In this document: positions 34,920 through 47,706 of the stretch, piece after piece
How the letters are laid out: every line of letters starts with the position of its first letter
Numbering within the stretch: position 1 is the stretch's first letter
Source: Glebionis coronaria
Lineage: Eukaryota > Streptophyta > Magnoliopsida > Asterales > Asteraceae
Assembly: GCA_025667525.1 (NCBI GenBank)
Contig: CM046882.1
Location: 25,447,394 to 25,511,393, forward strand
Direction of reading: 5' to 3'
Length of the DNA stretch: 64,000 nucleotides
The notes under the pieces: model-generated
What the model was told of the DNA's origin: nothing
Databases searched by the model: none
The model's input: only the letters and a program-made list of their open reading frames with translations
Program-made: the position numbers and the translations under genes

Positions 34920-35415
34920 AGCCCTAGATATGAGTTAACGTCTAAACCAGATGTATACCCGTGTATAATGACGAGATTTTATAGAAACATATGTCATAGT
35001 AATACCACTCAGCTCAATATATACACGGATGCTGATTGGGCTTGTTGTCGAGTCAGCAGACGATCCCCTAGTGGGTATTGTGTTTTTTTAAGATAATTTA
35101 CTCTTATTGTTGTCGATGCCTAAGTTCGTAACCTTTTGTGAGAATCAGATGCTCTTTTGCATACTAGTACGCTTGTTTGATTTGACAAAGTCAGTGTCAT
35201 GTGTCTTTCGACTAATCTTGTATAGAACCAACGTACTAAGTATATCAACGTATATAAATTTATTTGTGACCGTCTGGCTTCAGGGCAAGTCCATGTAAAA
35301 CACGTTCTCTCTCGGTTTCAATATGTAGATATGTTCACCTAAGATAGTGCCTAATTTGTTGACTTTCAGTCCCGTTTGAACATCGAGAAACCTCCTAATT
35401 CAATTACAAGGGGCT
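34920..35415 (+). pseudogene. Decayed copia RNase H fragment, redundant copy
   Basis: Identical to 19845-20340. Confidence 0.8.
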
Positions 35416-37659
35416 ATTAGTCGGATGATTAAATGCATTGTTTATTATCAGCTATCGGGCTTAGCTCATGTAGAGTTATCTATTAAGTTGATCCCTAGTT
35501 GCACACTAAATATCTAAATGTATGGTAGACTTGATCTTAATAAAATGAATCAAGTTTACATTAATATGTCTAATCTTGATCGTGACATATATTGTTCACT
35601 ATTTAGGTATTTTTTTCCATCGGATTGATTTGGATGACTCTCATGTATCTTCGTCGTTGCCCGAGCTTAGAAACTATATGTCAACATGAAAAAACCCATT
35701 AGAAGGAGCACACGATGCAAAAGCCCTCCGACGAAGTCAGAACTCTAATAAAGAGAATGTATATATATAATGTGTATGATATGAGTGTGTGAGTGACATA
35801 AGTATGCATGAGTGAGCCTTCAGGAATGGAGGATGGGATGGAGGATCCGAGGTGGAGGATCCGAGACGGGGATACGGGATGGAGGATCCAAGATGACATT
35901 GTAGAGAAAGAAAGTAGAGAGTACTGTAATAATGTATGATGACTGAGCTCAATTGTTTACCTACGATACGAAAGGAATGGTCGGTATGCTTTTGTTGTGT
36001 AATAATGTATGAAACTAATTGTATGTATGGTTTCTCCGTGTACATAATAAGGACTCCAAGATAAGAGTGTCTATCTAAATAAGATCGGATATCGGTTGGA
36101 AATGTTTTGCTAACTCGAGTCAGGTCAACCTAATCTATATTAACCGGTACAATAGGCGATTTTGTAATTATTATCATTTGACTTATATTTCGGTTTACCA
36201 GAACTAAACGAACCTGAACTCGAAAACCCAAGCAGACTCAACCCAAATTGACATGAACCCAACTACCCCCCAATTTAAATAGATTCGGGTTCAGGTACAA
36301 GGTACAATACTTTTGGCCTTTCATGACCCAACTCGAATCGACTTATATTCCAGTTGACCAGAATTGTTTCGGGTTTAGGACCAATTCGATCCTTTGTCCG
36401 GTCCTGTCCTGACCCGATGTTGAGCCCTATATGCATATAAGATTATTTTTAACTTTTTCATGAACACGACTAACCCGAACTCAAATAGTTTCGGGTCCAG
36501 GTACAAGGTAAAGTACTTTCGGCCTTTCCTGACTCGATTCGAATTGATTTATATTCTGGTGGACAAAATTGATTCGGGTTCAGGACCAATTTGATCCTCG
36601 GTCCAGTCCGGTCCGGTCCTGGCCCCCGATGAGCCCTATATGCATATAAGATTATTTTTAAATTTTTTATATAACTGTAGAAGAGTTTATATAATTATTT
36701 TTAAGTAGGGGTTGGAAGCGGGTCGTGTTGGTCGGGTTCAGGTCAACTCGGGTTCAAGTAACATGATTATAGGAAAAACGTAAAAAAAATATTTAAAAAA
36801 ATTAATGAAGATAAAATTTTGGTTATTCGGGTCAACCCGAAAACCGAAACGAATACAAATTCGGTTTTCGGTTCAGTTTATTTTGATGTTGTAATTTTGT
36901 ACACTTTTATTTTAGGAAAAACAAAGCGACAAAAGCGGGTAAGTATTAAGTATCACGTTTTGTGAAAAACGTAAATATCGATAATCGAGTTCGTTCTCTA
37001 GGAGGTATAGTGTTTAAGCCAAAAAAATTATATACGTTATTTGAAATGAGTTATTACGCTTTTGGAAAGATGGAAAGAAAAGAAAATGGAGACAAATTAC
37101 GCTAAAAACGGTCGAAAACGTTTCAACATACGAACGTAAAAACGCGATCAAACGAAAAATTTCACCTAAAAAGTTATTAAAAATACCTAAAATGTTCTAA
37201 AAACCTAACCAAGAAAAATATGAAAACCAAAAATTTTGAAAGTGTTTAAATTATTTTATATTAATTATTAAAGTTAATTAAATAACCTAAAAAATAAAAT
37301 ATTTAAGAAAAAGACAAAACTCAAAAGTTTTTTTGGTTGTATGCCTAAAATACTTTATTTAAAGACTAAAAAATATTTTTCAGAAATTTTTACAAATCTT
37401 TTTCTATTTTTATGGATTTTCTAATATTTAAAAACAAAATAATCATAATAAATTATGTAGAAAGGCATAAAATACAAAAAGTGCAAAGAAAAGACTGAAA
37501 ACTAAAATGAAACAAAGGAAAAATAGGTTTCACCCAAAACCATAAGCCAATAAGCCACAATTGCTTATTCTACATGTGGCTTTATTTATAAGCCACAAAA
37601 CAAAACGATTATAAGAAAAAGAAAAGAAGAGTGATGACAAGAAAAAGGCAACTGGATCG

Positions 37660-37747
37660 CTGGTAAGACTCCCCACTCCTGTAGAGCAGGTCGGGTGTTC
37701 AAGTCCAGGCCAGCTCTGCTTTTTGCTTTTTTTTTTCTTTTTTGCTT
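37660..37747 (+). mobile_element. tRNA-derived SINE, redundant copy
   Basis: Identical to 22585-22672. Confidence 0.6.
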
Positions 37748-39032
37748 GGTTACTTTTTGCTGTTGGTATACAGGCACTTAACAAATGACCAAAACACCCA
37801 ATGCAAATACACGAGCCACTAATTACTTAGATTAAAACTGAAAGATCGAATTCTCAGTTATTGTTTAGTGTTCTTGTGGTATTCTTGTTTTGGACAGTAA
37901 GTAGACACACACACCCATTTGATATTGTTGGTTCACAAGGCAACTTGGACACACTAATTATTCAATAAACGTCAAGACCTGATGGTTTTAATCCAAACTT
38001 TGTTCAATAAAAGTCAATGCTCCATCACTAGTTGACACTTGACAGTACCACAAGATAATAAATTATGCTAAAAGAACAACCCCACAAAACTTCTTGCTGC
38101 ATTTCTAACACAAACATGCAGTATCATACCAGATTGTTTATGCAGTACTAATGTTAAACAAAAAACTTTGCCTTACAAATAAACGAGTCACTATGTAATA
38201 ATGTCAATCCCAAACTACAGTCATAAGAACAAAATCTCAAAGAATCTTAAACTAGAACACATAAACAATATCCAAACACCCCGTCAAAATCGCAGCTAGA
38301 CCGGGTAAAATGCTTATCTTTTTATTCTAGAGTAAAAAATCACTTCATAAAGCAAAACAAACTAACATAACACTAAGGGTCCAGAATTCAATTTCCACTT
38401 CATCAATATCTATCAATGTTCTTGGAATCAACTTCATCTTGAAATTTTGCGGTCAGAACCTGTAGGTAAATAAATACATAACATGTGAGCTCTTTTAAAA
38501 CCTAAACAAATGCAATGTGGTTTACTCTTATCTAACCAACTCATCATGTTTCATACTCAGTATTTCTGAATTCTTACGCTAAACTTATTTTACACATCAG
38601 TTTGACTTTTACCCAAAGTCAACAATTACCATAATAAGTACATGTTTATCCACCAAGAAAAATCAGCTAATATAATAATATTTCTATCATGTTATATAGT
38701 AACTTTATACTTGTTAAACCGTGCTAATGTGCCTCTATGTATCAAATTCATATGCGAACATATATCTTTCTTTGACTACCAACAGTAACATGATTGTAAT
38801 AAGAACAATAAGCCATCATTTTTTAGAATGATTTCAATTGGTTATCTGTAAATACAAACAAAATAAGCTGTTATTGAATCAAACGTAGCACTTGAAGGAT
38901 CTGAGCATTCTATTTAAAACTAAGGCATTGACACTATCATCTGCAATTTGCTGTTTATGAATACTTTAAACTGAAAAACTAATCAAAGGTAACGGTAACT
39001 CTTTTTCAGTACACCCATTCCTGTCTGAACGA

Positions 39033-39280
39033 ATATCTCATTCTGTGCAGTAATAATTTCGACTGGGAACAGGTGAAACTCCTAGGAGGTCCTCACGAAT
39101 TGTTGAGAAAGTAAAACTGACCCCACCACCACCACTAGAAACCAAACCAGTAAAGAAACGGGCCAAAAGATTATTAGCCAATACCTCTCGATTTAATCCA
39201 CTATGAGAAGATACAAGATTGCATGCATCTCCAAGTGCTAATCGAGTAGCGTAAAAGGTCACACCTCCTAGTTCTTACCA
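39033..39280 (-). pseudogene. Unrecognised exon-like fragment, redundant copy
   Basis: Identical to 23958-24205. Confidence 0.35.
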
Positions 39281-39833
39281 GAAATTCTCTACTGATTTTT
39301 AAAGAATGCATCAGCTAACAAAAGATCGGCTTCAAAGAAGGAAAAGAAAGATAAAGAACCTGAAGAAACCGAAGAGAAAGAAAAAATGAACGAGGAGATG
39401 CTGAAATGCAGAAAGCTGAGGGTGCTATTGCAGATAAAGAGCCTGTGAATGAGCTCGACATAGTAGATGAGTCAAAAGAGAGGTGCTATTGCAGAAGGTG
39501 CAGAAGGTGCAAAAGATGGAATCTTTATGGCATATGAGCAAAGGCCGAGAATGGTAGCGGCACTGCCATTTCTACAATATCCTATCCTTGTAAAGGCTAC
39601 CGAATGTTTCAAAATATAATCTATGATAATTATATACTAGTATTCTATATAAGATGTAGTGAGACCATAAATACCCTATAACATACAAACAGGAAGAGAG
39701 GCACTTCACCATCACTCCTAGCATACACTGGTTATATAAGCTGTAAGGAATTCTAATAAAATACCGAATATTATGTAATTGAGAGAAAAACCTGGATTAA
39801 CGTGCGGTTCAACCAACTGATGTCACGAAAGGC

Positions 39834-42800
39834 CTAAAATAGGTTTTCATCTCCATCTATAACCAAGGTATCTTCGTCAACGGTAGTGCCACTTACACCC
39901 TCTCTAATCAAGGTGATATCCATACTTTCATCATGTGGAGGACCGCTAGATGTATTGCTTTGCAAATATGTTTCTACATGGTCGTCACATGGTTGTTCTG
40001 TCATGTCAAAAGAGTCCCTTGCTGTTGTTTTTATCACAACTTTCCATCCTTTGTCAACAGGGTCTGCAACGTAAAACACCTGCTGGGCTTGAGAAGCTAG
40101 TATAAAAGGCTCATTATGTGGCTTCAATCCTTTAAAATTCAGTAGAGTAAACCCATTCTCATCTTCTTTCTTCCTACTACCATTTGAGATCCAGTCACAA
40201 TCGAACAACACTACTTTTTTGTCAGCAGAATATTCCAACTCAATGATGTCATTTATAACCCCATAGTATGTAACATCTCCCACGATAGGATTGTTATCTC
40301 TGGAACTCGAGAAGCTGTTTGTCATGGCCTCAAGCATTACTCCACTATTTTGTGTTTTTCTTTTACTTTCAAGATCTTTTATCTGGAATCTAAAACCATT
40401 TATGATAAATCCTTTATAACTTTTCACAACCTGAGCAGGACCACTTGCCAAGGCCCTTAGTTCTTCTGTGATTCTCTGATCGCGTGTCATGTGCAGCTTC
40501 TCAATCTAAATAAAGGTAAGATGTGTTAAAACTTCTTAATTTAATTATTTTATCGGATTGTTAAACAAAACATAATAAACTATTATTACTTACATGGTCT
40601 TGAAACCATTCTGCAAAAGTTTCACTATGAAGACGTTGAACCCCATGTTCACTTAATTGACGATTATTATCACGAATATACGTAAGATGTTCACTGTAAG
40701 CTCAAAAGAAGATAATATTGTAAATAAAAACATAAAATCAAATTATGAAATTCACAACTTGTATCAAGTTACTTACTCAATAAATTCATCAACTTTACTA
40801 CAATTGAACAACACATAAGAATGTGCTTTGGACAAAGTTTCAAGTTCTGGTACTTTTGTATCTGTTGCCCCGACCTGGTGACCTGGCATCGAAAAGATAG
40901 GTAAAACATCCACAGAACCACCATCATCATAATTTCGACTTGTCCTAGTATGTACGGTCTCTGTATCAGGGGATAAGTACAACGAACAAAACGCGAGACA
41001 TTCTTCAACTATGTATCCTTCTGCAATTGATCCTTCGGGTCTACTCTTATTTCGTACATAAGATTTTAGTGTACACAAATACCTAAGTTATCGTAAACGT
41101 TAAAATTAAAGAAAAGAATAAGTAATGAGTAACACCAAAAATATGCTAAATATAGATACCTCTCGATTGGATACATCCAACGGTAATGAACTGGTCCACC
41201 AATTTTGGCCTCCGAAGCAAGATGAACTGATAGATGAATCATGACGTCAAAGAACGATGGTGGAAATATCCTCTCTAAATCACAAAGAATCTTTCCAATC
41301 TCATTTTCCATCCGAACCAGATCATGAGGTTTAAGAACTTTAGAGCATAGTTGTCTAAAATAACAACATAATCTCATCAAAGTAGAGCGCACATGCTTAG
41401 GTAACACATTTCTCAAGGCGATTGGTAACAACTGTTGCATTAGAATGTGGTTATCATGGCTTTTTAGGCCAAATATTTTCGGAGGTTTTAGGTGTACGCA
41501 TCTTGATATATTAGCTGCATATCCATCCGGAACTTTTACCCTTTTTAAGACATTACAAAATATTTCCTTCTCTTTTTTATCCATTGAGAAACAAGCAGGA
41601 GGCAAGTAAAACTTTTTACTATCTCGAGGTTGAGGATGAAGTTCAGGCCTTATACCCATTTCTTGTAGATCATGACGTGCTTTTATATGATCCTTAGTCT
41701 TTCCATCTTGATTCATCAATGTTCCATGTACACTATCAGAAATATTTTTCTCAATATGCATCACATCTAGATTGTGGGGTAGCAAATTATCTTTCCAGTA
41801 ATCCAACTCAAAAAATATACTCTTCTTTTTCCAATTATATGGTAACTCTGGGTTATCTTTCACCTCTTTTCCAAATTTAATTTCAAAACCATTTAACTCT
41901 TCAATTACATCTAAACCCGACATGGGATGAGGTGGCTTCCCATTTTCATTAGTTCCATCAAAAGACTTTTTATCCTTTCGAAAACTATGATTGTGTGGCA
42001 AATATCTTCGATGTCCCATGTAACAGTATTTCCCCCCGTGTTTAAGGCGTTTTGATTTGGTATGCTTATGGCAACTAGGACATGCAAGTTCACCTTTAGT
42101 ACTCCACCCTGATAGATTTGCGTAAGCGGGAAAGTCACTTATGGTCCATAACAAAGAGGCACGCAGTTGAAATTTTATCTTTGTTGATGCATCATAAGTT
42201 TCTACCCCATCATTCCACAATTCCTTTAGTTCTTCCACTAGCGGTTCTAAATAGACATCAATATTATTTCCTGGCGCGGATGGTCCAGGTATAAGTAAAG
42301 ACAACATTAAGTAAGGTTGTTTCATGCACATCCATGGGGGGAGGTTATATGGCATTAAGACAACTGGCCATGTACTATGAGAAGCACTCATATTCCCGAA
42401 AGGATTAAATCCATCACTTGCTAAACCAAGCCTAACGTTGCGAGGATCCTTAGCAAATTCCGGATATTTGAAATCAAATGTTTGCCAAGCCGGGGAATCT
42501 GCGGGATGTCTCAAACAACCATCTTTAGTACGACCCTCGTCATGCCATCTCATGGAGGCAGCTACTTTAGGTGACATGAATAGCTTTTGCAACCTTGGTT
42601 TGAGAGGAAAATGACGCAAAACTTTTGCTGCAATCTTCTTCTGGGTATGGGGCTCGGCAGAATCATTTTCACTTGGTTTGTACCTCGACGTACCGCATAT
42701 ATCACATTGTGTTTTCTCGCTATTGGTTTTCCAGTACAGCATACAATCATTAGGGCATGCATCAATTTTATCATAACTAAGTCCTAAATCTCTTATAAGT

Positions 42801-43423
42801 TTCTTCATTTCATAAAACGACTTTGGAATAGATGCATCAGGGAAAGCCTCCCTCATTGTTTTGAGTGTCATGTTAAAACCTTTCTCGCTACATTTTCCTA
42901 TGCACTTACTACGATATAATCTCACGATAAAAGAAAGAACTGAAAAATTTTTACATCCAGGATAAAGTTCTTTCTTTGCATCCTCTAATACAGCATTAAA
43001 TTTTTTTTCAAGGGCGTTTGGCGTACCTTTATTTTTATCATCTTTTTTGCACGTTTCGCGAGAACGTTTGTTCTGATTAGAGATACGAAAGGCATCACGC
43101 ACCAATCCTTCCATGTCATCATGTGTATCCAGTTGCATTCCATCTTGTGTATCTAAATTCATGTCATCTTGTGTATCTGGTACGGGAAAAGTAGCGAGTC
43201 GGGATACTGAACGTGGAATTTGATAACCTTTGATAAACCCATCACATATTAGATGATCACTAGCATCGTTCCGATCGACCCATATTCCATTAAGACATCT
43301 GGTGCAAGGACATAATATGTGTCCACTATTAGACTCATTAGCAAACATAAAATCAAGAAACTTATCCAAGCCTTTTTCGTATTCCTTGGTCACCCTTGAT
43401 AAAGACATCCAGCTAGTATCCAT
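39834..43423 (-). CDS. CACTA TNP2-type transposase, redundant copy
   Basis: Exons 43423-41160, 41082-40777, 40693-40594 and 40505-39834 are identical to the gene at 24759-28348. This copy is joined to its true upstream region (43564 onward), so it is the better one to use for promoter and leader analysis. Confidence 0.93.
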
Positions 43424-43563
43424 CTCAAGGCTTGATTCAAAACACAAAAATTAGAAGTTAAAATACAAAAATATAATATGCATACATTCTACTTAAACGC
43501 GTTCTTTAGATAACATGTTTAAAGTCATTGATATGAATTGAGTAATATTGAGTTTAGGAATTG

Positions 43564-44940
43564 TTAAAATAGTATTATCACAAGCAAAACAGTCTTATGA
43601 CACCGATACTGAAAACTAACATAATATCCACAACAAATACATAAAATAAGTGAATATTGCAAATCGTTCATTGCACGTTTTAAATCTAGGTCTAATAAGT
43701 GTACCTAATTTATATATAATTTCAATTTAATGTACTCAACTTATTTTTTCTCAATCTAGTGTAAGCAGGTTATCAAGTTTTCCAACGATTTTTTCCGTTG
43801 ATCCACCACCGGCGTCTTCATTAATCACCTACTTTTTTAAACGTATAAGATTAACATACCAGATTTTTATATTCTGGATTCAGTACATTGGATTTAGTCC
43901 ATCAAACTTGAGGTTTAATAAATCTTGTAACATTCAGCCAAGATAAAAATTGTAAAAGTAAATCTAGCATACGAAACAGTAGTATGGTTGGTTTGATAAG
44001 AACACAAATAACATATAACAAGACGAAACAAGAAATGTCTTTAAACAGAACCCATTTCTTTTAGGTAAAACAAACTAAGCTTCAACATACCTCACATTGA
44101 ATTCCCTCAAACAGTATATGAGAGCTAGCAATCATTCTATCAATTCTAATTCCAATAAATCATATCATCATTGATGTTTTGATCTTAATTAACCTTTAAT
44201 TCCAATAATGCATATCAACATCAATTGATGATGGTTTGATTGAATTATCAAAAATTACATTGTATTTATGATTATTAAAGAAATGTCTAACCTTTGAATA
44301 GATGCTCGATTGATTCTTTTGCCACAGATAAAGAAAGAAGTTTCAGTTATACTTTGAGTTGATGATTCAGATTCGTATGATTTGTTAGCTAGTACCGATC
44401 ATCTGGGAGCTAGGCAGGGGTTTAAGGATAAGCTTTTAACTAACTATTATGACTTTGGAACATTACATAACTAGTCCTTTTTTTCTTTTTTTTCTATTTG
44501 TCATTATAAATGTTACTGCTACATGCTACATGTGACGTGAATACATTTTGATTTAGTTTAAATGTCACTTGTTTAGGGGATGGGTATTTGTCCCGAATTC
44601 CGAAACCGAACCGGAACTATATCGTAATCGTATCGATTCTCGGTATCCGAATCCCGTTCGATACGGTACCAGTATTACGAAATAAGGTGAAAAAAAATTC
44701 GGTACCACTAATTCGGAACGGGATTAGTACTTGTTTGTAAAAGCTGTTTCAATTATTTATATTTTAGATACCTAAAACTTCTAAGTATTTTACAATTTTA
44801 TATGGTGTGATTTTTATTCAATTTAAAGTTTAAATGATGATTGTAACGAGACTTACAACAGTAAAAAAAACTAAGACGGCTACTATTAAACAAGAAATTG
44901 TGTGATTTGGTTATTTGTGTTATATAAAAGTCGTAAACTT
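43564..44940 (-). promoter_or_regulatory. Upstream region of the CACTA transposase gene
   Basis: This is unique sequence beyond the redundant contig copy. On the minus strand a segment near 44400-44292 ends in TTCAAAG/GTTAGA, a plausible splice donor for a 5' untranslated exon; the intron would run to just before 28348/43423. Around 44575-44740 there is another CCGAA/CGGTACC-rich patch. No coding sequence is seen. Confidence 0.4.
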
Positions 44941-45286
44941 TTTGTATTCATTCATAATAATACCCAATGGAATAAGGGTCCTATGAAATCATATCTAATA
45001 AGACCCATATATAAAAGTGTCATATTAGATTATAATCTAATAAAACCAAATAAAAAAGTGTCCTATAAAATGTAATTAATAAGACCCTTATATCAAATGT
45101 CTTATTAAGTTATATCATAATAGTACCATAATAAAAAAGTGTCTTGTAAATCAACTTAATAGGTCACGCTTATTAAGTGTCCTATAAAAAACCACTATAA
45201 TATGACTCAAATGTTAACTGGTCCTATAAAATGCATGTTAGGACCCCGAAAAAAAAAGTGTCCCACAAAAGAGTCCTAAAAGCCCC
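44940..45286. repeat. CACTA right subterminal repeat region, terminus deleted
   Basis: Repeated motifs AAGTGTCCTATAAA, AAGTGTCATATTA and TAGGACCC mirror the left subterminal region. The expected ending (complement of CACTACAAG) is absent: after GTCCTAAAAGCCCC the next base belongs to the tRNA-repeat flank. Confidence 0.8.
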
Positions 45287-45369
45287 TTAGTCTACTTATC
45301 AAAAGGGGATAAAAAATAAAAATAAAAACAAGCTTATATAATACGGAGTGGCTAGATAATAAATAAGTT

Positions 45370-45443
45370 GTCTGGGTAGTGTAGTTGGTTATCACGCTAG
45401 TCTAACACACTAGTGGTCCCCGGTTCGAACCCGGGCTCAGACA
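45370..45443 (+). tRNA. tRNA-Val-like gene, anticodon AAC
   Basis: Full 74-nt cloverleaf. Acceptor stem GTCTGGG/CTCAGAC has one G-U pair. Box A is TAGTGTAGTTGG, box B is GGTTCGAACC, and the anticodon loop is CTAACAC. A CTCTTTTTT terminator follows. TATATAATA lies about 35 bp upstream. Confidence 0.7.
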
Positions 45444-45519
45444 CTCTTTTTTATACAATTTTTTTTGGTTTTTGGTTATTATATATTGAAGATCTTGTCA
45501 CTCTCATCTGTACAAAAAA

Positions 45520-46300
45520 GTTCCTTTACTTGCATATTATAAGCTCTGCACCACACCGAGCTTCTTATGTAATGCGACAGTCGTTGAGGTTTTATGGAGT
45601 TCGAGTGAATGCTCGAATCTCAAATGTGGAAATCATGAGTGAATGCTCGAATCTAAAATCCAATTGGTACGGTGGTGCCATACTGCCATGGCTTCAAGCC
45701 ATGCCATACACCATACCATGTCTCGTGCCAAACTCCCTCGCACCACCATATCAGCCCAAGCCATTGGAATAATTCAACAATTTTTTTCGTTTTTGTTGTA
45801 TTTGTATTTCGTGGAGACACTTTTCCTTATTATTGTAGTTTATTCCTAACCATTTTTTTTCCAAGGCATCAAAACGCCCCTCCCACGTACATTTAGTGGT
45901 GTCATGAGCATTGTTACCTACTTGATTCTACCTGCTGCACAAATATCAGTGACCTCTACCCTTCGTCCCAGGTGCATAGGGCCGATCCCTGTGTGCTAGA
46001 GGAAATCACGAAGAAACAACAATACTAATTGTACTTATGCGCATAACTAACATTCTACATTCACAAACAAGAACAGATCTTATAACGGGATGTTTCGTAT
46101 TTGGAACACTATACATCTAAAACACAAATTATAAACTTAATAAACTCAAACATATAAATATCAGATGTACTCTTCAAAGATACATAAACATAACTAGTCT
46201 TTAATAAATAGTTACAAACCGAACTTGAGCTAATCAAAGAGCTCAGTCTTGATTTTTTTAAGGATAATCATTTTGAAAGAGTATGATGCATGGTGATGGA
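45520..46300. other. Conserved spacer between tRNA unit and F-box pair
   Basis: This segment recurs at 58060-58840, in diverged form at 4650-5500, and partly at 8865-9060. It contains the palindrome CATGGCTTCAAGCCATG at about 45687. No convincing protein is encoded. Confidence 0.5.
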
Positions 46301-46305
46301 TGATG

Positions 46306-47091
46306 CTAATTCATACACCGATTAGGTGACACAAATGTCTCGGTGTATCTGACTTCTTCAGGGTCACCCACTCTAAAGTCGTAGTTATACAACAAGTTGT
46401 ATTCGTCGTAGTATTCACCATGGTTGTCTTTTTTGTCTTTAGTCTTGATGAGATCTACTTTACAAATACGACCTCCTTTATCGTTATCTTTCATGAGCAA
46501 GTTTCCGTTGCTCATCAAGTACAATGGAAACAAATCGCGAATTTCATAATTGCCAAGGAGCTGATAGTTTACCACCTTACTCCAGATATCATCATCTGCA
46601 ATATGCTTCCACACCTCGATTAAAATCATGGATGGTCTAGACAATTTCTTAAACTCAGCTGTCACAGGATTCCACAAAATAATATCAAAGTCTGTAGGTA
46701 CATTCCTTTTTCTTTTTCTTTTGGGTACATTATTTTCTATGCGTAAACATACCAGCCCATGATAAAATGTTAGTATATGTATATATTGAGGAGGACGGGC
46801 TGTGAATTGTGGTAAAGGGCGCCTGCAAGGAGCTTTATCAGGCGGAGATTCACATTCGATAGTGTAGAACGTTGATTCTCCTTTAGAAAGAAAGAGAAGG
46901 TTTTGGTCTTCTACATGGGGGTATACGCAGTCTTTGAGAAGGTTGTGGTCGTTGTGCATCTCTTTGAACCTTTCTGATGTTAGGAACGAGTTCCATTGTT
47001 TGGAGACACACTTAAAACGGACGACCAATTTTGGTGGAAACCGAGTGATAATCTGAAACAAGATTACGTCCTATGGAAGAGAAACCTCCAT
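46306..47091 (-). pseudogene. F-box protein gene, disrupted (copy A, antisense member)
   Basis: On the minus strand the ATG at 47091 gives MEVSLP and then TAG, where the sister gene has LPEDV. The frame continues through the F-box helix (VILFQIITRFPPKLVVRFKC, VSKQWNSFLTSERF) and an F-box-associated region (ILWNPVTAEFKKLSRPS) to a C-terminal GDPEEVRYTETFVSPNRCMN. Compared with its neighbour at 47707, about 130 residues between SRPS and the DDDIWSKVV segment are missing. F-box proteins recruit substrates to SCF ubiquitin ligases. The early stop and internal deletion make function doubtful. No other ATG precedes the F-box. Confidence 0.85.
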
Positions 47092-47706
47092 TGTTTTCTT
47101 GTTGAGAATTTAAAGATGTCGTGTTGAGAATATGAATTAACATAACAATGGAGACCTACATGATTTTAATGGATAAAACAATGGAGACCTACATGTATCC
47201 GACATACGGGAGAATATGAATTAACCAAATGCGAGACATAACAAACAAACTATAACTCCCAAGACATGGCTCAATATACGATGGTTGGTACTTGGTAGTA
47301 TGACAATTTCGTTAGTTTTCCTTGAGTTATAGGTCTAGATGACGGACCAGAAACCCTACTTTTACCATAGCATAACCACCATTTATTTACACGTTAGTGC
47401 ACTACAACAACTCAGTTGATCTTACACTGTTATATTCATAGATCTTGATGGTTAAAAGTATCTATGTTTATATTATCTTCCTATTGGGTTCGAGTTAATT
47501 ATGTAGTTACTTGCTCATATATACTTTGTGTGGTTTAACTTACTTATGGTCTGTGGCATGTGACATCTGTCGTTATATGTGTTAGAACCTAACTCTGGTT
47601 TTTGAATCTGATGATTGAAATGTTTGTCTACAATATTCTTTAAGTTATGATGTTATGTATGTCACAATTCTAATCAGAGACCTTGTTGGACGCAGACAAG
47701 AAAACC
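47092..47706. promoter_or_regulatory. Shared intergenic region of the divergent F-box pair
   Basis: About 615 bp separate two head-to-head F-box start codons. The region would hold both promoters. The phrase ACAATGGAGACCTACATG occurs twice (47144-47195). I did not find clear TATA boxes. Confidence 0.4.

Larger units (their letters stand above)
29489..43563. repeat. Second copy of the 14,075-bp exact duplication (contig start)
   Basis: This repeats 14414-28488 at an offset of 15,075. It starts inside exon 4 of the Transposase_24 gene and runs through the upstream side of the transposase gene. It then continues into unique sequence at 43564. All features inside are the same locus seen again, and I list only the main ones. 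Confidence 0.95.
11589..45286 (-). mobile_element. CACTA (En/Spm) transposon, autonomous-type, split in this assembly by a duplicated contig end
   Basis: The left terminus is CACTACAAGAAAA at 11589, the classical CACTA end. About 470 bp of subterminal repeats follow, built on GTCCTA and GTCCTAATA. Matching subterminal repeats lie at 44940-45286 (AAGTGTCCTATAAA and variants). The terminal CACTA of the right end is missing: the sequence stops at GTCCTAAAAGCCCC and passes straight into tRNA-repeat flank. Two minus-strand genes with consistent exon phases encode a TNP2-type transposase and a Transposase_24/TNPA-like protein. Span here is 33.7 kb, but 15,075 bp are the redundant contig copy plus gap, leaving about 18.6 kb. 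The interior carries a nested SINE, a copia relic and a captured kinase fragment. Confidence 0.9.

Noticed and set aside
14414..43563. Genuine recent tandem duplication of the CACTA interior
   Set aside because: Apparent full identity and edges that coincide with a 1000-N gap make an unmerged contig overlap much more probable.
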